Below, one piece after another: positions 1-10,013 of a stretch of DNA of 64,000 nt; positions within the stretch are counted from its first letter, which is position 1, and each line of letters starts with the position of its first letter. The position numbers and the translations under genes were made by a program. This stretch comes from Cryobacterium fucosi (GTDB lineage Bacteria > Actinomycetota > Actinomycetes > Actinomycetales > Microbacteriaceae), in the NCBI RefSeq assembly GCF_004403515.1, contig NZ_SOHH01000068.1, forward strand, positions 43,570 through 107,569. Reading direction: 5' to 3'. Below the pieces are notes generated by a model. It was not told where the DNA came from. It was given only the letters and a program-made list of their open reading frames with translations, and did not search any database.

Positions 1-2
1 TC

Positions 3-899
<897 letters not shown>

Positions 900-911
900 C
901 CGAGGCCCACG

Positions 912-2126
912 GTGACACTTCGAACAGTCGAATCACTGGGGCAGCTCCACGGCAAGCGCGTCATCGTCCGTTGCGATCTGAATGTCCCGTTGAAAGACGG
1001 AGAGATCACGGACGATGGTCGCGTTCGCGCGTCTCTGCCCACCATCAAGGCGCTGCTCGTGCAGGGCGCCCGAGTCGTGATCGTCTCGCACCTCGGCCGG
1101 CCGAAGGGTGCGCCGGAGGACAGGTACAGCCTGGCTCCGGTCGCCACCCGTCTGGCTGAGCTGCTGGGCAGCGACGTCGCGTTCGCCACCGACACCGTCG
1201 GCGAGTCCGCGACTGCTGCCGTTTCGGCTCTGGCCGACGGCGAGGTCGTCGTGCTGGAGAACCTCCGGTTCAACCCGGGGGAGACCAGCAAGGTGGACGA
1301 CGAGCGCGTTGCGTTCGCCAACGAGCTCGCGGCCCTCGGCGACGTCCTCGTCTCGGACGGCTTCGGTGTCGTCCACCGCAAGCAGGCCAGCGTGTTCGAC
1401 CTTGCAGCGATCCTCCCGAGCGCCGCCGGTCTGCTGATCGCCGCGGAGCTCGAGGTTCTCGATCGCCTCACCGAGAAGCCGGAGGCACCCTACACGGTCA
1501 TCCTCGGAGGCTCGAAGGTGTCGGACAAGCTCGGCGTCATCGGCCACCTGCTGCCGCGAGTCAACTCGCTGCTCATCGGCGGGGGAATGCTCTTCACGTT
1601 CCTCGCCGCACAGGGCCACAAGGTGGGTGCAAGCCTGCTCGAGGCCGACCAGATCGAGACTGTGCGCGGGTACCTGGCGGAAGCAGAGCGCCTCGGCGTC
1701 AAGATCGTGCTGCCGACGGATATCGTCGTGGCATCGAAGTTCGGGGCGGACGCGGAACACGTGATCACCCCGGCCAACGCGATCGAAGACACCCCATTCG
1801 GTGCCTCGGGCCTCGGCCTTGACATCGGTCCCGACACGGCGGCTGCGTTCGCCGAGATCATCCGGTCTTCCAGGACGGTCTTCTGGAACGGCCCCATGGG
1901 CGTGTTCGAGCTGGCTCCGTTCGCGGAAGGCACCCGGACGGTTGCCGGCGCACTGACCGAGGTCGACGGCCTGAGCGTGGTCGGTGGTGGCGATTCTGCC
2001 GCCGCCGTGCGCATCCTCGGCTTCACCGATGACCAGTTCGGTCACATTTCAACCGGCGGTGGCGCCAGCCTCGAATTCCTCGAGGGCAAGCGCCTACCAG
2101 GACTGGAGGTCCTCGGATGGCAGTAA
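912..2126 (+). CDS. pgk: phosphoglycerate kinase
   Basis: Transfers phosphate from 1,3-bisphosphoglycerate to ADP. 404 residues, normal bacterial length, GTG start 12 bp after the gap stop. Seen: the N-terminal substrate motif RCDLNVPL, SHLGRPKG, the hinge region, and the C-terminal nucleotide loop GGGDSAAA followed by HISTGGGASLEFLEGK. The usual D-A-F-G-x-A-H-R segment reads DGFGVVHRKQAS here, a mild variant typical of some actinobacteria. The last 10 bp overlap tpiA, so translation of the two is probably coupled. Confidence 0.97.
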   Translation: MTLRTVESLGQLHGKRVIVRCDLNVPLKDGEITDDGRVRASLPTIKALLVQGARVVIVSHLGRPKGAPEDRYSLAPVATRLAELLGSDVAFATDTVGESATAAVSALADGEVVVLENLRFNPGETSKVDDERVAFANELAALGDVLVSDGFGVVHRKQASVFDLAAILPSAAGLLIAAELEVLDRLTEKPEAPYTVILGGSKVSDKLGVIGHLLPRVNSLLIGGGMLFTFLAAQGHKVGASLLEADQIETVRGYLAEAERLGVKIVLPTDIVVASKFGADAEHVITPANAIEDTPFGASGLGLDIGPDTAAAFAEIIRSSRTVFWNGPMGVFELAPFAEGTRTVAGALTEVDGLSVVGGGDSAAAVRILGFTDDQFGHISTGGGASLEFLEGKRLPGLEVLGWQ

Positions 2127-2917
2127 ACGACAACCCGCGGCGCACCCCGCTGATCGCGGGCAACTGGAAGATGAACCTGGACCACCTCCAGGCCATCGCG
2201 TTCGTGCAGAAGCTGGCATGGAACCTCAAGGATGCGAAGCATGACTTCTCAGCCGTCGAGGTTGCCGTGTTCCCGCCGTTCACCGATCTCCGCTCGGTGC
2301 AGACGCTCGTGTCCGCCGACAAGCTCCCGCTCGCCTACGGCGCGCAGGACCTGTCGGCGCAGGACTCCGGCGCCTACACCGGTGAGATCTCCGGTGGGTT
2401 CCTGTCCCAGCTGGAGTGCCAGTACGTTCTGATCGGGCACTCCGAGCGGCGCACGCTGCACGGGGAAGACGACGAGCAGGTCGCGGCGAAGGTCAAGGCC
2501 GCGCTCAAGCACAACTTGGTTCCGATCATCTGCGTCGGCGAGACCGCCGCGGACCTGGAACTGCACGGTCCCAGCGCCGTGCCGGTTGCTCAGTTGAAGG
2601 CGGCCCTGTCCGGCGTCTCCAACGCCGCGGACATCGTCGTGGCCTACGAGCCCGTCTGGGCGATCGGGTCCGGCCAGGCCGCCACTCCGGAACAGGCCGA
2701 GCAGGTTGCGGCCCAGCTGCGCAACGTGCTGAAGGACACCCTCGGGGAGGATGTGGCCGCCAGGACGCGCATCCTCTACGGCGGTTCCGTGAAGGGCGTC
2801 AACATCGCCGGCTACATGCGCGAGCCCAATCTGGATGGCGCCCTCGTCGGCGGAGCAAGCCTGGACATCGACGAGTTCTCCAGCATCGTGCGTTTTCAGA
2901 AGCACGTTGGCCTGTAG
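2117..2917 (+). CDS. tpiA: triose-phosphate isomerase
   Basis: Interconverts dihydroxyacetone phosphate and glyceraldehyde-3-phosphate. 266 residues, a TIM barrel. Seen: GNWKMN near the N terminus (catalytic Lys), IGHSERR (catalytic His), AYEPVWAIG (catalytic Glu and loop 6) and YGGSVKG for phosphate binding. The ATG sits inside the end of pgk (10 bp overlap). A long GC-rich hairpin follows the stop and separates the glycolysis genes from secG. Confidence 0.97.
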   Translation: MAVNDNPRRTPLIAGNWKMNLDHLQAIAFVQKLAWNLKDAKHDFSAVEVAVFPPFTDLRSVQTLVSADKLPLAYGAQDLSAQDSGAYTGEISGGFLSQLECQYVLIGHSERRTLHGEDDEQVAAKVKAALKHNLVPIICVGETAADLELHGPSAVPVAQLKAALSGVSNAADIVVAYEPVWAIGSGQAATPEQAEQVAAQLRNVLKDTLGEDVAARTRILYGGSVKGVNIAGYMREPNLDGALVGGASLDIDEFSSIVRFQKHVGL

Positions 2918-2938
2918 CACCGGTCAGACCGTTTGAGG

Positions 2939-2975
2939 CAACCCGCTGTCCCCCGAACCGGGGGACGGCGGGTTG
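2939..2975 (+). terminator. GC-rich hairpin after tpiA
   Basis: CAACCCGC-t-GTCCCCC pairs with GGGGGAC-g-GCGGGTTG around a 5-nt loop, 15 base pairs with one T/G mismatch. There is no T-run afterwards, so it is a weak or U-less terminator, or an mRNA stability hairpin, between tpiA and secG. Confidence 0.6.
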
Positions 2976-2990
2976 TGACGTGAGTCAGGC

Positions 2991-2996
2991 TATGAT
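2991..2996 (+). promoter_or_regulatory. -10 element and hairpin leader of secG
   Basis: TATGAT is a near-consensus -10 lying 52 bp before the secG start. Downstream, at 3010-3029, GGTGGGGCA-ag-TGCCCCACC forms a 9-bp hairpin just before the Shine-Dalgarno AAAGG (3038-3042). No clear -35 is visible. secG may therefore have its own promoter with a structured leader. Confidence 0.5.
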
Positions 2997-3048
2997 TATC
3001 ACTGATCTTGGTGGGGCAAGTGCCCCACCGCACTGTGAAAGGTTTCGC

Positions 3049-3300
3049 GTGGGTATTCTCCAGGTAGTGCTGCAGGTGTTGCTCGGCATTACGAGCCTCC
3101 TGCTCACCATGCTCATTCTGTTGCACAAGGGGCGTGGCGGAGGCCTGTCGGACATGTTCGGCGGCGGTGTGACCTCGAACCTCGGCGCCTCCGGTGTCGC
3201 CGAACGAAACCTCAACCGCATCACCGTCATCCTCGGACTCCTGTGGATCTCGTGCATCGTCGTCCTCGGCCTGATCACGAAGTTCGACGCAGGCCTGTAA
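3049..3300 (+). CDS. secG: preprotein translocase subunit SecG
   Basis: Small accessory subunit of the SecYEG channel in the inner membrane. 83 residues with two hydrophobic helices (about residues 3-22 and 55-75) and the conserved cytoplasmic loop with HKGRGGGLSDMFGGG, which is diagnostic for SecG. I chose the GTG at 3049 because the helix begins right there and AAAGG sits 6 nt upstream. The tpiA-secG-rbpA order is common in actinobacteria. Confidence 0.93.
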   Translation: MGILQVVLQVLLGITSLLLTMLILLHKGRGGGLSDMFGGGVTSNLGASGVAERNLNRITVILGLLWISCIVVLGLITKFDAGL

Positions 3301-3310
3301 TTCTCGTCGC

Positions 3311-3335
3311 CCGGCCGGGGCTGATTCCCGGCCGG
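3311..3335 (+). terminator. hairpin between secG and rbpA
   Basis: CCGGCCGGG and CCCGGCCGG form a 9-bp perfect stem with a 7-nt loop, 11 bp after the secG stop. No T-run follows. Possible U-less terminator or attenuator before rbpA. Confidence 0.45.
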
Positions 3336-3418
3336 ATGAGCTCGGCACGACCCGTTCAAGTCAACATTGGCTCAAGCGGCCAATCAGCTTCAACGCCCCT
3401 TTCTAGCGGAGGAACATC

Positions 3419-3787
3419 ATGGCATCTGGTGGCAGCGCAATTCGTGGCTCGCGTGTAGGAGCCGGCCCCATGGGCGAGCAGGACCGCGGTTTTCACGCGG
3501 ACCGGATCAAGGTCTCGTACTGGGACGCCCTCGGGAATGAGACCGTCCGGTACTTCGCCGCGAACCTCCCGGACGATGAGATCCCGGCGACCATAGATTG
3601 CCCGTCGTCCGGCCTGCCTGCCGGACGTGACAAGGAGAACCCGCCGTCGGTGGTGAAGCTCGAGCCGTACAAGACGCACCTCGCCTACGTGAAGGAGCGT
3701 CGAACGGAGGAAGAGGCCGAGTCGCTCCTTGAAGAGGCGCTGCAGCAGCTTCGGGTACGTCGCGGGAAGCTCGCCGCCACGAACTAG
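3419..3787 (+). CDS. rbpA: RNA polymerase-binding protein RbpA
   Basis: Actinobacterial transcription factor that binds the beta subunit and sigma and stabilises the open complex. 122 residues. Seen: the N-terminal R-G-S-R-V-G-A tail, the core with EIPATIDCPSSG, the basic linker around PYKTH, and the sigma-interacting C-terminal helices with ERRTEEEAESLLEEAL. Only one Cys is kept in the core, so this looks like a zinc-free form. Start ATG has a strong GCGGAGG Shine-Dalgarno. It ends 19 bp before a strong terminator. Confidence 0.95.
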   Translation: MASGGSAIRGSRVGAGPMGEQDRGFHADRIKVSYWDALGNETVRYFAANLPDDEIPATIDCPSSGLPAGRDKENPPSVVKLEPYKTHLAYVKERRTEEEAESLLEEALQQLRVRRGKLAATN

Positions 3788-3806
3788 CCACACCGTTGAC
3801 ACAGAC

Positions 3807-3843
3807 AAGAGCGGGTCCCGATTGATCGGGACCCGCTCTTTTC
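3807..3843. terminator. bidirectional terminator between rbpA and pgl
   Basis: AAGAGCGGGTCCCGAT and ATCGGGACCCGCTCTT form a perfect 16-bp inverted repeat with T-rich ends on both sides (TTTTCTG on +, TTGTCTG on -). It lies between convergent rbpA and pgl and can stop transcription from both. Confidence 0.9.
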
Positions 3844-3881
3844 TGTCTACGGTGTGGCTTGTCGGCCGCGCCTCAGCCGGA

Positions 3882-4652
3882 TCAGAAGGTCGACGCCGTG
3901 AGATTCTCCGGAACCTCAGCGGCGGCCTCCCGGTCAACGAAGAAGTTCGTGTACCGGCGTCCCTTGATGCCGGCCACGGGCACCTCGTCGCGGCTCGCGC
4001 CCGCGAGGGCCAGGCCGAGGGCGGATGCCTTGTCTGGTCCGGCCAGGACCATCCAGATGCAGCGGGAGGAGTTGAGGGCCGGTCGGCTCAGGCTGAGACG
4101 TTCCGCCGGGGGCTTGGGGGAGTCCCGGACGGCGAGTACGCTCGCGTCCGATTCCCTGATGCCGGGCTGGTGGGGGAACAGCGAGGCGACGTGCCCGTCC
4201 GGTCCGACGCCGAGGAACGTGATGTCGAATCGCGGAAGCGCCGTGCCGTCTATCGACGCGGCCTCCAGCCGGGCGGCATAGTCCGCAGCCGCGGAATCCA
4301 GGTCCGTGCCCTCGTCCGAGGCCGCGAACGGATGCACGTTCGCCGCGGGGACCGCGATGTGGTCGAGGAGAGCGGTCCGAGCCTGCAGCTCGTTGCGTTC
4401 CGGATCGTTCTTGGCCACCCAGCGCTCGTCGCCCCACCAGAAGTTGACCAGGTCCCAATCGATGGTGTCCCTGGCCGCAGATGCGTTGATCGCCTCGAGC
4501 ACCTCGGTGGCGACGGAGCCGCCGGCGAGGACCACATTGATCTCGCCCTGCTCGTGCAGGATGTCCACGGTCGTGGTGATGAATCGAGCCGCCACCGACG
4601 CCGCGAGGGCGGCCCGGTCCGGGTGTACGAGTACGCGTCGTTCGTTGGTCAC
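3882..4652 (-). CDS. pgl: 6-phosphogluconolactonase
   Basis: Hydrolyses 6-phosphogluconolactone in the oxidative pentose phosphate pathway. 256 residues, GlmS/NagB-like fold. Seen: NVVLAGGS near residue 40, FWWGDERW, and GVGPDGHVASLFP, the family signature. It is the last gene of the tkt-tal-pgi-zwf-opcA-pgl operon and overlaps opcA by 4 bp (ATGA), so translation is coupled. Confidence 0.95.
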   Translation of the reverse strand: MTNERRVLVHPDRAALAASVAARFITTTVDILHEQGEINVVLAGGSVATEVLEAINASAARDTIDWDLVNFWWGDERWVAKNDPERNELQARTALLDHIAVPAANVHPFAASDEGTDLDSAAADYAARLEAASIDGTALPRFDITFLGVGPDGHVASLFPHQPGIRESDASVLAVRDSPKPPAERLSLSRPALNSSRCIWMVLAGPDKASALGLALAGASRDEVPVAGIKGRRYTNFFVDREAAAEVPENLTASTF

Positions 4653-5617
4653 GGTCGTCCTTCGGTTTGATCTGCGACCACATCGTCAAGGTGCGGGAGG
4701 CCGCGCGTGATGACCTCACCATACAACTCATCCGGGTCGAGCCGGCGCAGCTCGTCGCTGAGGCAGTCGCGCAGGCTGCGCCGTTTGAGGGTGAGGTCCT
4801 GCACCGGCTGTCCCGGCTGGGTGAGGGTCGCGATGCCGGGCACCTCACGTTCGAGCGAGATCACCCCTGCCGCACGGGTGAGGTGAACACCGCGGATTCC
4901 GCTGGACATGGGGCCGGTGGTGAACTCGTAGCTGACCGGAACCTGCAGTTGCAACTGCAGCCAAGCGGCCAGCAACGCGGTCGACGGGGAGTCTGCCGCA
5001 CCGGACACCTCGACGGCCGTGACGGGCAGGTAGGGCGGCTGGTCGAGGACCGCTGCGAGCTGGGCGCGCCACAGGGTCAGCCGAGTCCAGGCGAAGTCGG
5101 TGTCGCCCGGGCGGTAAGAGCTGCAGAGATGGTGAAGCGCGGCCTGCGGGTCCGGCTGCGCGGACGCATCCGTGATCCGGCGGTAGGCAATGCGACCGAG
5201 CGGGGACTCGGCGGGCACGGCAGGGGCCACGCCGGGCCACCAGGCCACGACGGGCGCATCCGGCAGCAGGAGGCCGGTGACGAGGCTCTCCGGGTCGCTG
5301 GCGGCCTCGCCGTAGGCGCGGAGCACGATCACCTCGCTCGCTCCGGCGTCGCCGCCGACCCGGATCTCCGCGTCGATCCGCGGTGTCGTGGCCAGGCCCC
5401 CGTCGTCGAGGGCCTGCGTCGACACGACGATGACGCGCATCGGGTGCTCGCGGGAGGCATCGTTCGCGGCCTCGATGGCCTCCTCCTCGTGGCCCATCGT
5501 CGACGCGATGATCAGGGTGAGGACCCGTCCCAGTGCGACGGCGCCGCCTTCCTCGCGGATCCTGACAAGGGCCTTGGATATCTTGGACGTGGTGGTGTCG
5601 GGAAGATCGACGATCAT
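4649..5617 (-). CDS. opcA: glucose-6-phosphate dehydrogenase assembly protein OpcA
   Basis: OpcA proteins are needed for full activity of Zwf in actinobacteria and cyanobacteria. 322 residues. Seen: N-terminal MIVDLPDTTTSKISKAL, a central PDAPVVAWWPG segment and DTDFAWTRLTLWRAQLA, all typical of the family. It sits directly between zwf and pgl with 4-bp overlaps on both sides, which supports the assignment. Confidence 0.94.
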   Translation of the reverse strand: MIVDLPDTTTSKISKALVRIREEGGAVALGRVLTLIIASTMGHEEEAIEAANDASREHPMRVIVVSTQALDDGGLATTPRIDAEIRVGGDAGASEVIVLRAYGEAASDPESLVTGLLLPDAPVVAWWPGVAPAVPAESPLGRIAYRRITDASAQPDPQAALHHLCSSYRPGDTDFAWTRLTLWRAQLAAVLDQPPYLPVTAVEVSGAADSPSTALLAAWLQLQLQVPVSYEFTTGPMSSGIRGVHLTRAAGVISLEREVPGIATLTQPGQPVQDLTLKRRSLRDCLSDELRRLDPDELYGEVITRGLPHLDDVVADQTEGRP

Positions 5618-7155
5618 GGGCGTCTCCAGTGTCGGCCGTCGCGAGACAGCAGTTCATCGGCTGAGGCCGGGCCCCAGGTTCCCGGGCGGTACTGTTCCGG
5701 TTGGCCCTGCTCGGCCCAGAACTGCTCGATCGGGTCGAGTATCTTCCAGGACAATTCCACCTCTTCGTGCCGGGGAAACAGGGGAGGATCGCCGAGGAGC
5801 ACGTCGAGGATCAGGCGTTCGTAGGCCTCCGGGCTGGCCTCGGTGAAGGCGTGGCCGTAGCCGAAGTCCATCGTGACGTCGCGCACCTGCATGCCGACGC
5901 CGGGGACCTTGGAGCCGAACCGGATGGTGACACCCTCATCGGGCTGCACCCGGATCACCAGCGCGTTCTGGCCGAGGGCCGCGGTGTTGCCCTTCGCGAA
6001 GAGGTGCTGGGGGGCGCGCTTGAACACGACGGCGATCTCGGTGACGCGGCGGCCGAGGCGCTTTCCCGCCCGGAGGTAGAACGGGACCCCCGACCAGCGG
6101 CGGGTGTCGATGGTGAGGCGCAGCGCCGCGTACGTCTCGGTGACCGACTCGGGGTCCATGCCGTCCTCTTCGAGGAAGCCGAGGACCTTCTCGCCGCCCT
6201 GCCAGCCGCCCGCGTACTGGCCCCTGGCCGTGCCGGTGGCGAGGTCCTCCGGTAGGCGAATCGACGCCAGCACCTTCTCCTTCTCGGTGCGGAGGTCGGC
6301 CGCGTCGAAGGAGATGGGCTCCTCCATCGCGGTGAGGGCCAGGAGCTGGAGCAGGTGGTTCTGGATGACGTCCCTGGCCGCGCCGATGCCGTCGTAGTAG
6401 CCGGCCCGGCCACCGACGCCGATGTCCTCGGCCATCGTGATCTGCACGTGATCGACGTGGTTGGCGTTCCAGATCGGTTCGTACAACTGGTTCGCGAAAC
6501 GCAACGCCAGGATGTTCTGGACCGTCTCCTTGCCCAGATAGTGGTCGATCCGGAACACGGAGTCTGGCGGGAAGACCGACTCAACGACATCGTTCAGCTC
6601 GCGCGCGGTCTGCAGGTCACTGCCGAACGGCTTCTCGATGACGACCCGTCGCCACTGCCCGTCCTTCTGCTCCGCCAGCCCGGACCGCCGCAACTGCTCG
6701 GTCACCTGCGGGAAGGCCTTCGGCGGGATCGACAGGTAGAACGCGTGGTTGCCCATCGTTCCGCGTTCCTCGTCGAGCAGCGCGATCGTCTCCTTGAGAC
6801 GTTCGAACGACTCGTCGTCGTCGAACGTCCCGGGGACGAAACGGATGCCTTCGGCCAGCTGCGCCCAGACATCCTCATGGAAATCGGTGCGCGCGTACTC
6901 CTTGACGGAGTCGTGCACCACCTGCATGAAGTCCTCGTTGTCCCAGTCGCGCCGGGCGAAACCGACCAGGGCGAATCCGGGAGGCAACAGGCCCCGGTTG
7001 GCCAGGTCGTAGACGGCCGGCATGAGTTTCTTCCGTGAGAGGTCACCGGTAACGCCGAAAATGACGAGGCTGCTGGGCCCCGCGATTCGATTCAGGCGGT
7101 AGTCGGAGGGCGATCGCAGGGGATTGAACTCCGGGGTGATTTCCACCGGGGACAT
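5614..7155 (-). CDS. zwf: glucose-6-phosphate 1-dehydrogenase
   Basis: First NADPH-producing step of the oxidative pentose phosphate pathway. 513 residues. Seen: the coenzyme loop GVTGDLSRKKLMPA, the substrate motif RIDHYLGKETVQN with the catalytic Lys/His, and RVVIEKPFGSDL. It overlaps opcA by 4 bp and starts 61 bp after pgi. The cluster couples hexose-phosphate entry (pgi) to the oxidative branch. Confidence 0.97.
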   Translation of the reverse strand: MSPVEITPEFNPLRSPSDYRLNRIAGPSSLVIFGVTGDLSRKKLMPAVYDLANRGLLPPGFALVGFARRDWDNEDFMQVVHDSVKEYARTDFHEDVWAQLAEGIRFVPGTFDDDESFERLKETIALLDEERGTMGNHAFYLSIPPKAFPQVTEQLRRSGLAEQKDGQWRRVVIEKPFGSDLQTARELNDVVESVFPPDSVFRIDHYLGKETVQNILALRFANQLYEPIWNANHVDHVQITMAEDIGVGGRAGYYDGIGAARDVIQNHLLQLLALTAMEEPISFDAADLRTEKEKVLASIRLPEDLATGTARGQYAGGWQGGEKVLGFLEEDGMDPESVTETYAALRLTIDTRRWSGVPFYLRAGKRLGRRVTEIAVVFKRAPQHLFAKGNTAALGQNALVIRVQPDEGVTIRFGSKVPGVGMQVRDVTMDFGYGHAFTEASPEAYERLILDVLLGDPPLFPRHEEVELSWKILDPIEQFWAEQGQPEQYRPGTWGPASADELLSRDGRHWRRP

Positions 7156-7216
7156 GCAGCTCCTTCAGGGTGTGGACGGACAGCGTGGCCGGGGCGGCCG
7201 GGGTGACGCGTGGCGG

Positions 7217-8824
7217 CTAGCGCAGGGCCGCGAACAGGGTCGCGACGTTCGCTTCCGGCTGGGTCAGCGTGAGCGTGAGCACCGGGCGGCCGTGGTCGGC
7301 CAGGACGATCGCGTCGCCGCTGGCCTGCGCCTGGATGAGCTCCCCGAAGGTGAACGGGCGCTCCGGGATGTCCAGGTCGACGGGGGCAGTGGCGAGGATC
7401 TGCAGGAAGACGCCGGTGGCCGGGCCGCCCTTGTGGAGCTGGCCGGTCGAGTGCAGGAACCGAGGTCCCCAGCCGAACGTGACCGGGCGCCTGGAGAGTG
7501 CCGCGAGCAGGTCGCGGATCTCGGCGAGCTGCGGCAGGGCCAGGCGGTTGACGTAAGCCTGCACGGACAGATAACCGTCCGGGCCGAGCTCCTCCAGGAG
7601 AGCGTCGATGGCCGACGCCAGGTCGCTGGCGGCCCCGATGACGTGTGCGGTGCCCCTGACCTCGATTCCGTCCGAGATGAACGCCGCCGGAACGGGCTCC
7701 GGGCGGGCGTCGAGCAGGCCGCGGGTGGCGTTTTTGGCCGCCTCCACGTCGGGCTGGTCGAATGGGTTGATGCCGAGCAGGCGTCCGGCGATGACGGTGG
7801 CATACTCCCAGACCAGGAACTGCGCCCCGAGGGTGCCGCTGACCCGGATCTCGTCCGCGCCGTCGTTGTCGGAGAAGACCTCGACGCCGGCGTCGGCGAC
7901 GAGGCGCACGACCTGGACGTCAGGCAGGTTCTCCGACAGCTCGGGAGCACCCCGGTCGAGGACGACCGGGAGGATGCCCGTGCCCTGCTTGCCGGTTGAC
8001 TCGGCGATGAGTTGCTCGGCCCAGTCAGCGAAACCGACGATGTGGGTGCCGTCGGACACGATTGCCAGCTTGTCCCGACGCGGCGTGGTCGCGGCGATGG
8101 CCGCACCGAGGATGAGCCCCGGGTTCTCCGGACTGTCGACGGCGAGGGCGAGCGAGATAGCGTCGGCCTCGTCGAGCAACTCGGCGATATCGACCCCGGC
8201 GAGCCCTGACGGCACCAGGCCGAAGGCGGTGAGCACGGAGAAGCGCCCGCCGACCGTGGGGTCGGCGTTGAAGACGCGGTAGCCGGCGGCGCGCGCGGAC
8301 GCGTCCAGCGGCGAACCAGGGTCGGTGACGACGATGATGCGCTCGGCCGGGTCGATGCCGGCTTCGCGGAATGCCCGCTCGAACACGCGGCGCTGGCTGT
8401 CGGTCTCCGCGGTCGAACCCGACTTGGACGAGACGACGAGTGCGGTCGAAGCGAGGTGGTCGCCGAGCGCGGCGAGGACCTGGCCGGGGTCGGTCGAGTC
8501 GAGCACCGTCAGGGGCACTCCGGCGGTGCGGGTGATGACCTCCGGCGCGAGCGAGGAGCCGCCCATGCCGGCGAGGGCGATCCGGTTCACGCCCTTGGCG
8601 CGCAGCGAGTCGCGCAGCGCCAGGATCTCGGGGATCAGGGGCCGGGAGTCGGAAACCGACTCGGTCCAGCCGAGTCGCTTGCCGGCCTCGTCCTCGGCCT
8701 CCGGGCCCCAGAGGGCAGGGTCGAGCGCCGTGATGCCGGATGCGACGAGGTCGGCCACCAGGGTCGGGACCGTGCTGCGCACGGCGTCGGCGGCGGCGCC
8801 GCTGACCGAGATGCGGAAGCTCAC
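7217..8824 (-). CDS. pgi: glucose-6-phosphate isomerase
   Basis: Interconverts glucose-6-phosphate and fructose-6-phosphate. 535 residues; a divergent form found next to tal in actinobacteria. Seen: the first SIS region [11 protein letters not shown], then [14 protein letters not shown] for sugar-phosphate binding. It starts inside the end of tal (4-bp ATGA overlap). Sugar isomerase of this clade is the most likely role; exact substrate is inferred from context. Confidence 0.9.
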   Translation of the reverse strand: MSFRISVSGAAADAVRSTVPTLVADLVASGITALDPALWGPEAEDEAGKRLGWTESVSDSRPLIPEILALRDSLRAKGVNRIALAGMGGSSLAPEVITRTAGVPLTVLDSTDPGQVLAALGDHLASTALVVSSKSGSTAETDSQRRVFERAFREAGIDPAERIIVVTDPGSPLDASARAAGYRVFNADPTVGGRFSVLTAFGLVPSGLAGVDIAELLDEADAISLALAVDSPENPGLILGAAIAATTPRRDKLAIVSDGTHIVGFADWAEQLIAESTGKQGTGILPVVLDRGAPELSENLPDVQVVRLVADAGVEVFSDNDGADEIRVSGTLGAQFLVWEYATVIAGRLLGINPFDQPDVEAAKNATRGLLDARPEPVPAAFISDGIEVRGTAHVIGAASDLASAIDALLEELGPDGYLSVQAYVNRLALPQLAEIRDLLAALSRRPVTFGWGPRFLHSTGQLHKGGPATGVFLQILATAPVDLDIPERPFTFGELIQAQASGDAIVLADHGRPVLTLTLTQPEANVATLFAALR

Positions 8825-9954
8825 AGTGCCGCCCCCGAGGTCGCCTTCGCGGTGTCGAGCGCGATGGAGACGGTCTCCAGGAGTTCGTTCCAGGACACGA
8901 TGAACTTGGCAACACCCTCGGCCTCGAGGACCTGGGTGACGTCGACGTAGGAGACGCCTTCGTTGGCGAGCGCGTCGAGCACGGCATTGGCCTCGTCGTA
9001 CGCGCCGGTGACCGAGTCGGCGGGGATGACGCCGTGGTCGAGCGTCGCTTCGAGGGTCTTCTCCGGCATCGTGTTGACGACCTCCGGCGCGACGAGGTTG
9101 GTCACATAGAGCGTGTCCGGCAGGGTCGGGTCCTTGACGCCGGTGGACGCCCAGAGCGGGCGCTGCTTGTTGGCGCCGGCCTGGAGCAGGCCGAGGGCAC
9201 GCTCGCTGGAGAAGGCCTGTTCGAAGACCTCGTAGGCCAGCTGGGCGTTGGCGACGCCGGCCTTGCTCTTGAGGGCGAGGGCAGCATCCGTGCCGATGGC
9301 TTCGAGGCGCTGGTTGATCTCCGTGTCGACGCGGGACACGAAGAACGAGGCGACGGAGTGGATCGTCGACAGGTCGAGGCCCGCCGAGCGGGCCTTCTCC
9401 AGGCCGGACAGGTACGCGTTGATGACCTGGCGGTGACGCTCGAGGCTGAAGATCAGGGTGACGTTGACGCTGATGCCCAGCGCGATGGTCGCGGTGATCG
9501 CATCGAGCCCTTCGACGGTCGCGGGGATCTTGATCATGGCGTTGGGTCGGTCCACCTTGGCCCAGAGTTCCTGCGCCTGGGCGACCGTGCCGGCCGCGTC
9601 GTGGGCGAGCCCGGGCTCGACCTCGATCGAGACCCGGCCGTCGACGCCGCGGGTGCCGTCGTAGACCGGACGGAAGATGTCGCTCGCGGCGCGGACGTCG
9701 TCGGTGGTGATCTCGAAGACGGCCTCCTGCACGCCGGCGCCGGCGGCGGCGAGGGCCGCCACCTGCTCCACGTAGGCCTCGCCCTTGCTCAGGGCGCCGG
9801 CGAAGATCGTCGGGTTGGTGGTCACGCCGACGACGTTCTTCGTGTCGATCAGGGTCTGGAGGCCGCCGGAAACGATGCGTTCGCGGGACAGGTCATCGAG
9901 CCAGATGCTGACGCCGGCAGCGGAAAGCTGGGCGAGGGGAGTGTTCTCGGTCAT
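8821..9954 (-). CDS. tal: transaldolase
   Basis: Transfers a dihydroxyacetone unit between sugar phosphates in the non-oxidative pentose phosphate pathway. 377 residues, the longer class common in actinobacteria. Seen: [12 protein letters not shown] near the N terminus, GVTTNPTIF, and NAMIKIPAT carrying the Schiff-base Lys. An AGGAG Shine-Dalgarno precedes the ATG. It lies 59 bp after tkt. Confidence 0.95.
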   Translation of the reverse strand: MTENTPLAQLSAAGVSIWLDDLSRERIVSGGLQTLIDTKNVVGVTTNPTIFAGALSKGEAYVEQVAALAAAGAGVQEAVFEITTDDVRAASDIFRPVYDGTRGVDGRVSIEVEPGLAHDAAGTVAQAQELWAKVDRPNAMIKIPATVEGLDAITATIALGISVNVTLIFSLERHRQVINAYLSGLEKARSAGLDLSTIHSVASFFVSRVDTEINQRLEAIGTDAALALKSKAGVANAQLAYEVFEQAFSSERALGLLQAGANKQRPLWASTGVKDPTLPDTLYVTNLVAPEVVNTMPEKTLEATLDHGVIPADSVTGAYDEANAVLDALANEGVSYVDVTQVLEAEGVAKFIVSWNELLETVSIALDTAKATSGAAL

Positions 9955-10013
9955 AGTGATTCTCCTAAATGAAGCGGGTTATTCAGGTGTGGGGATGCGC
10001 GCCGTTGACGAGG

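Noticed and set aside
933..2045. A 370-codon - strand frame opposite pgk
   Set aside because: Antisense shadow of pgk; no family features and no ribosome-binding site.
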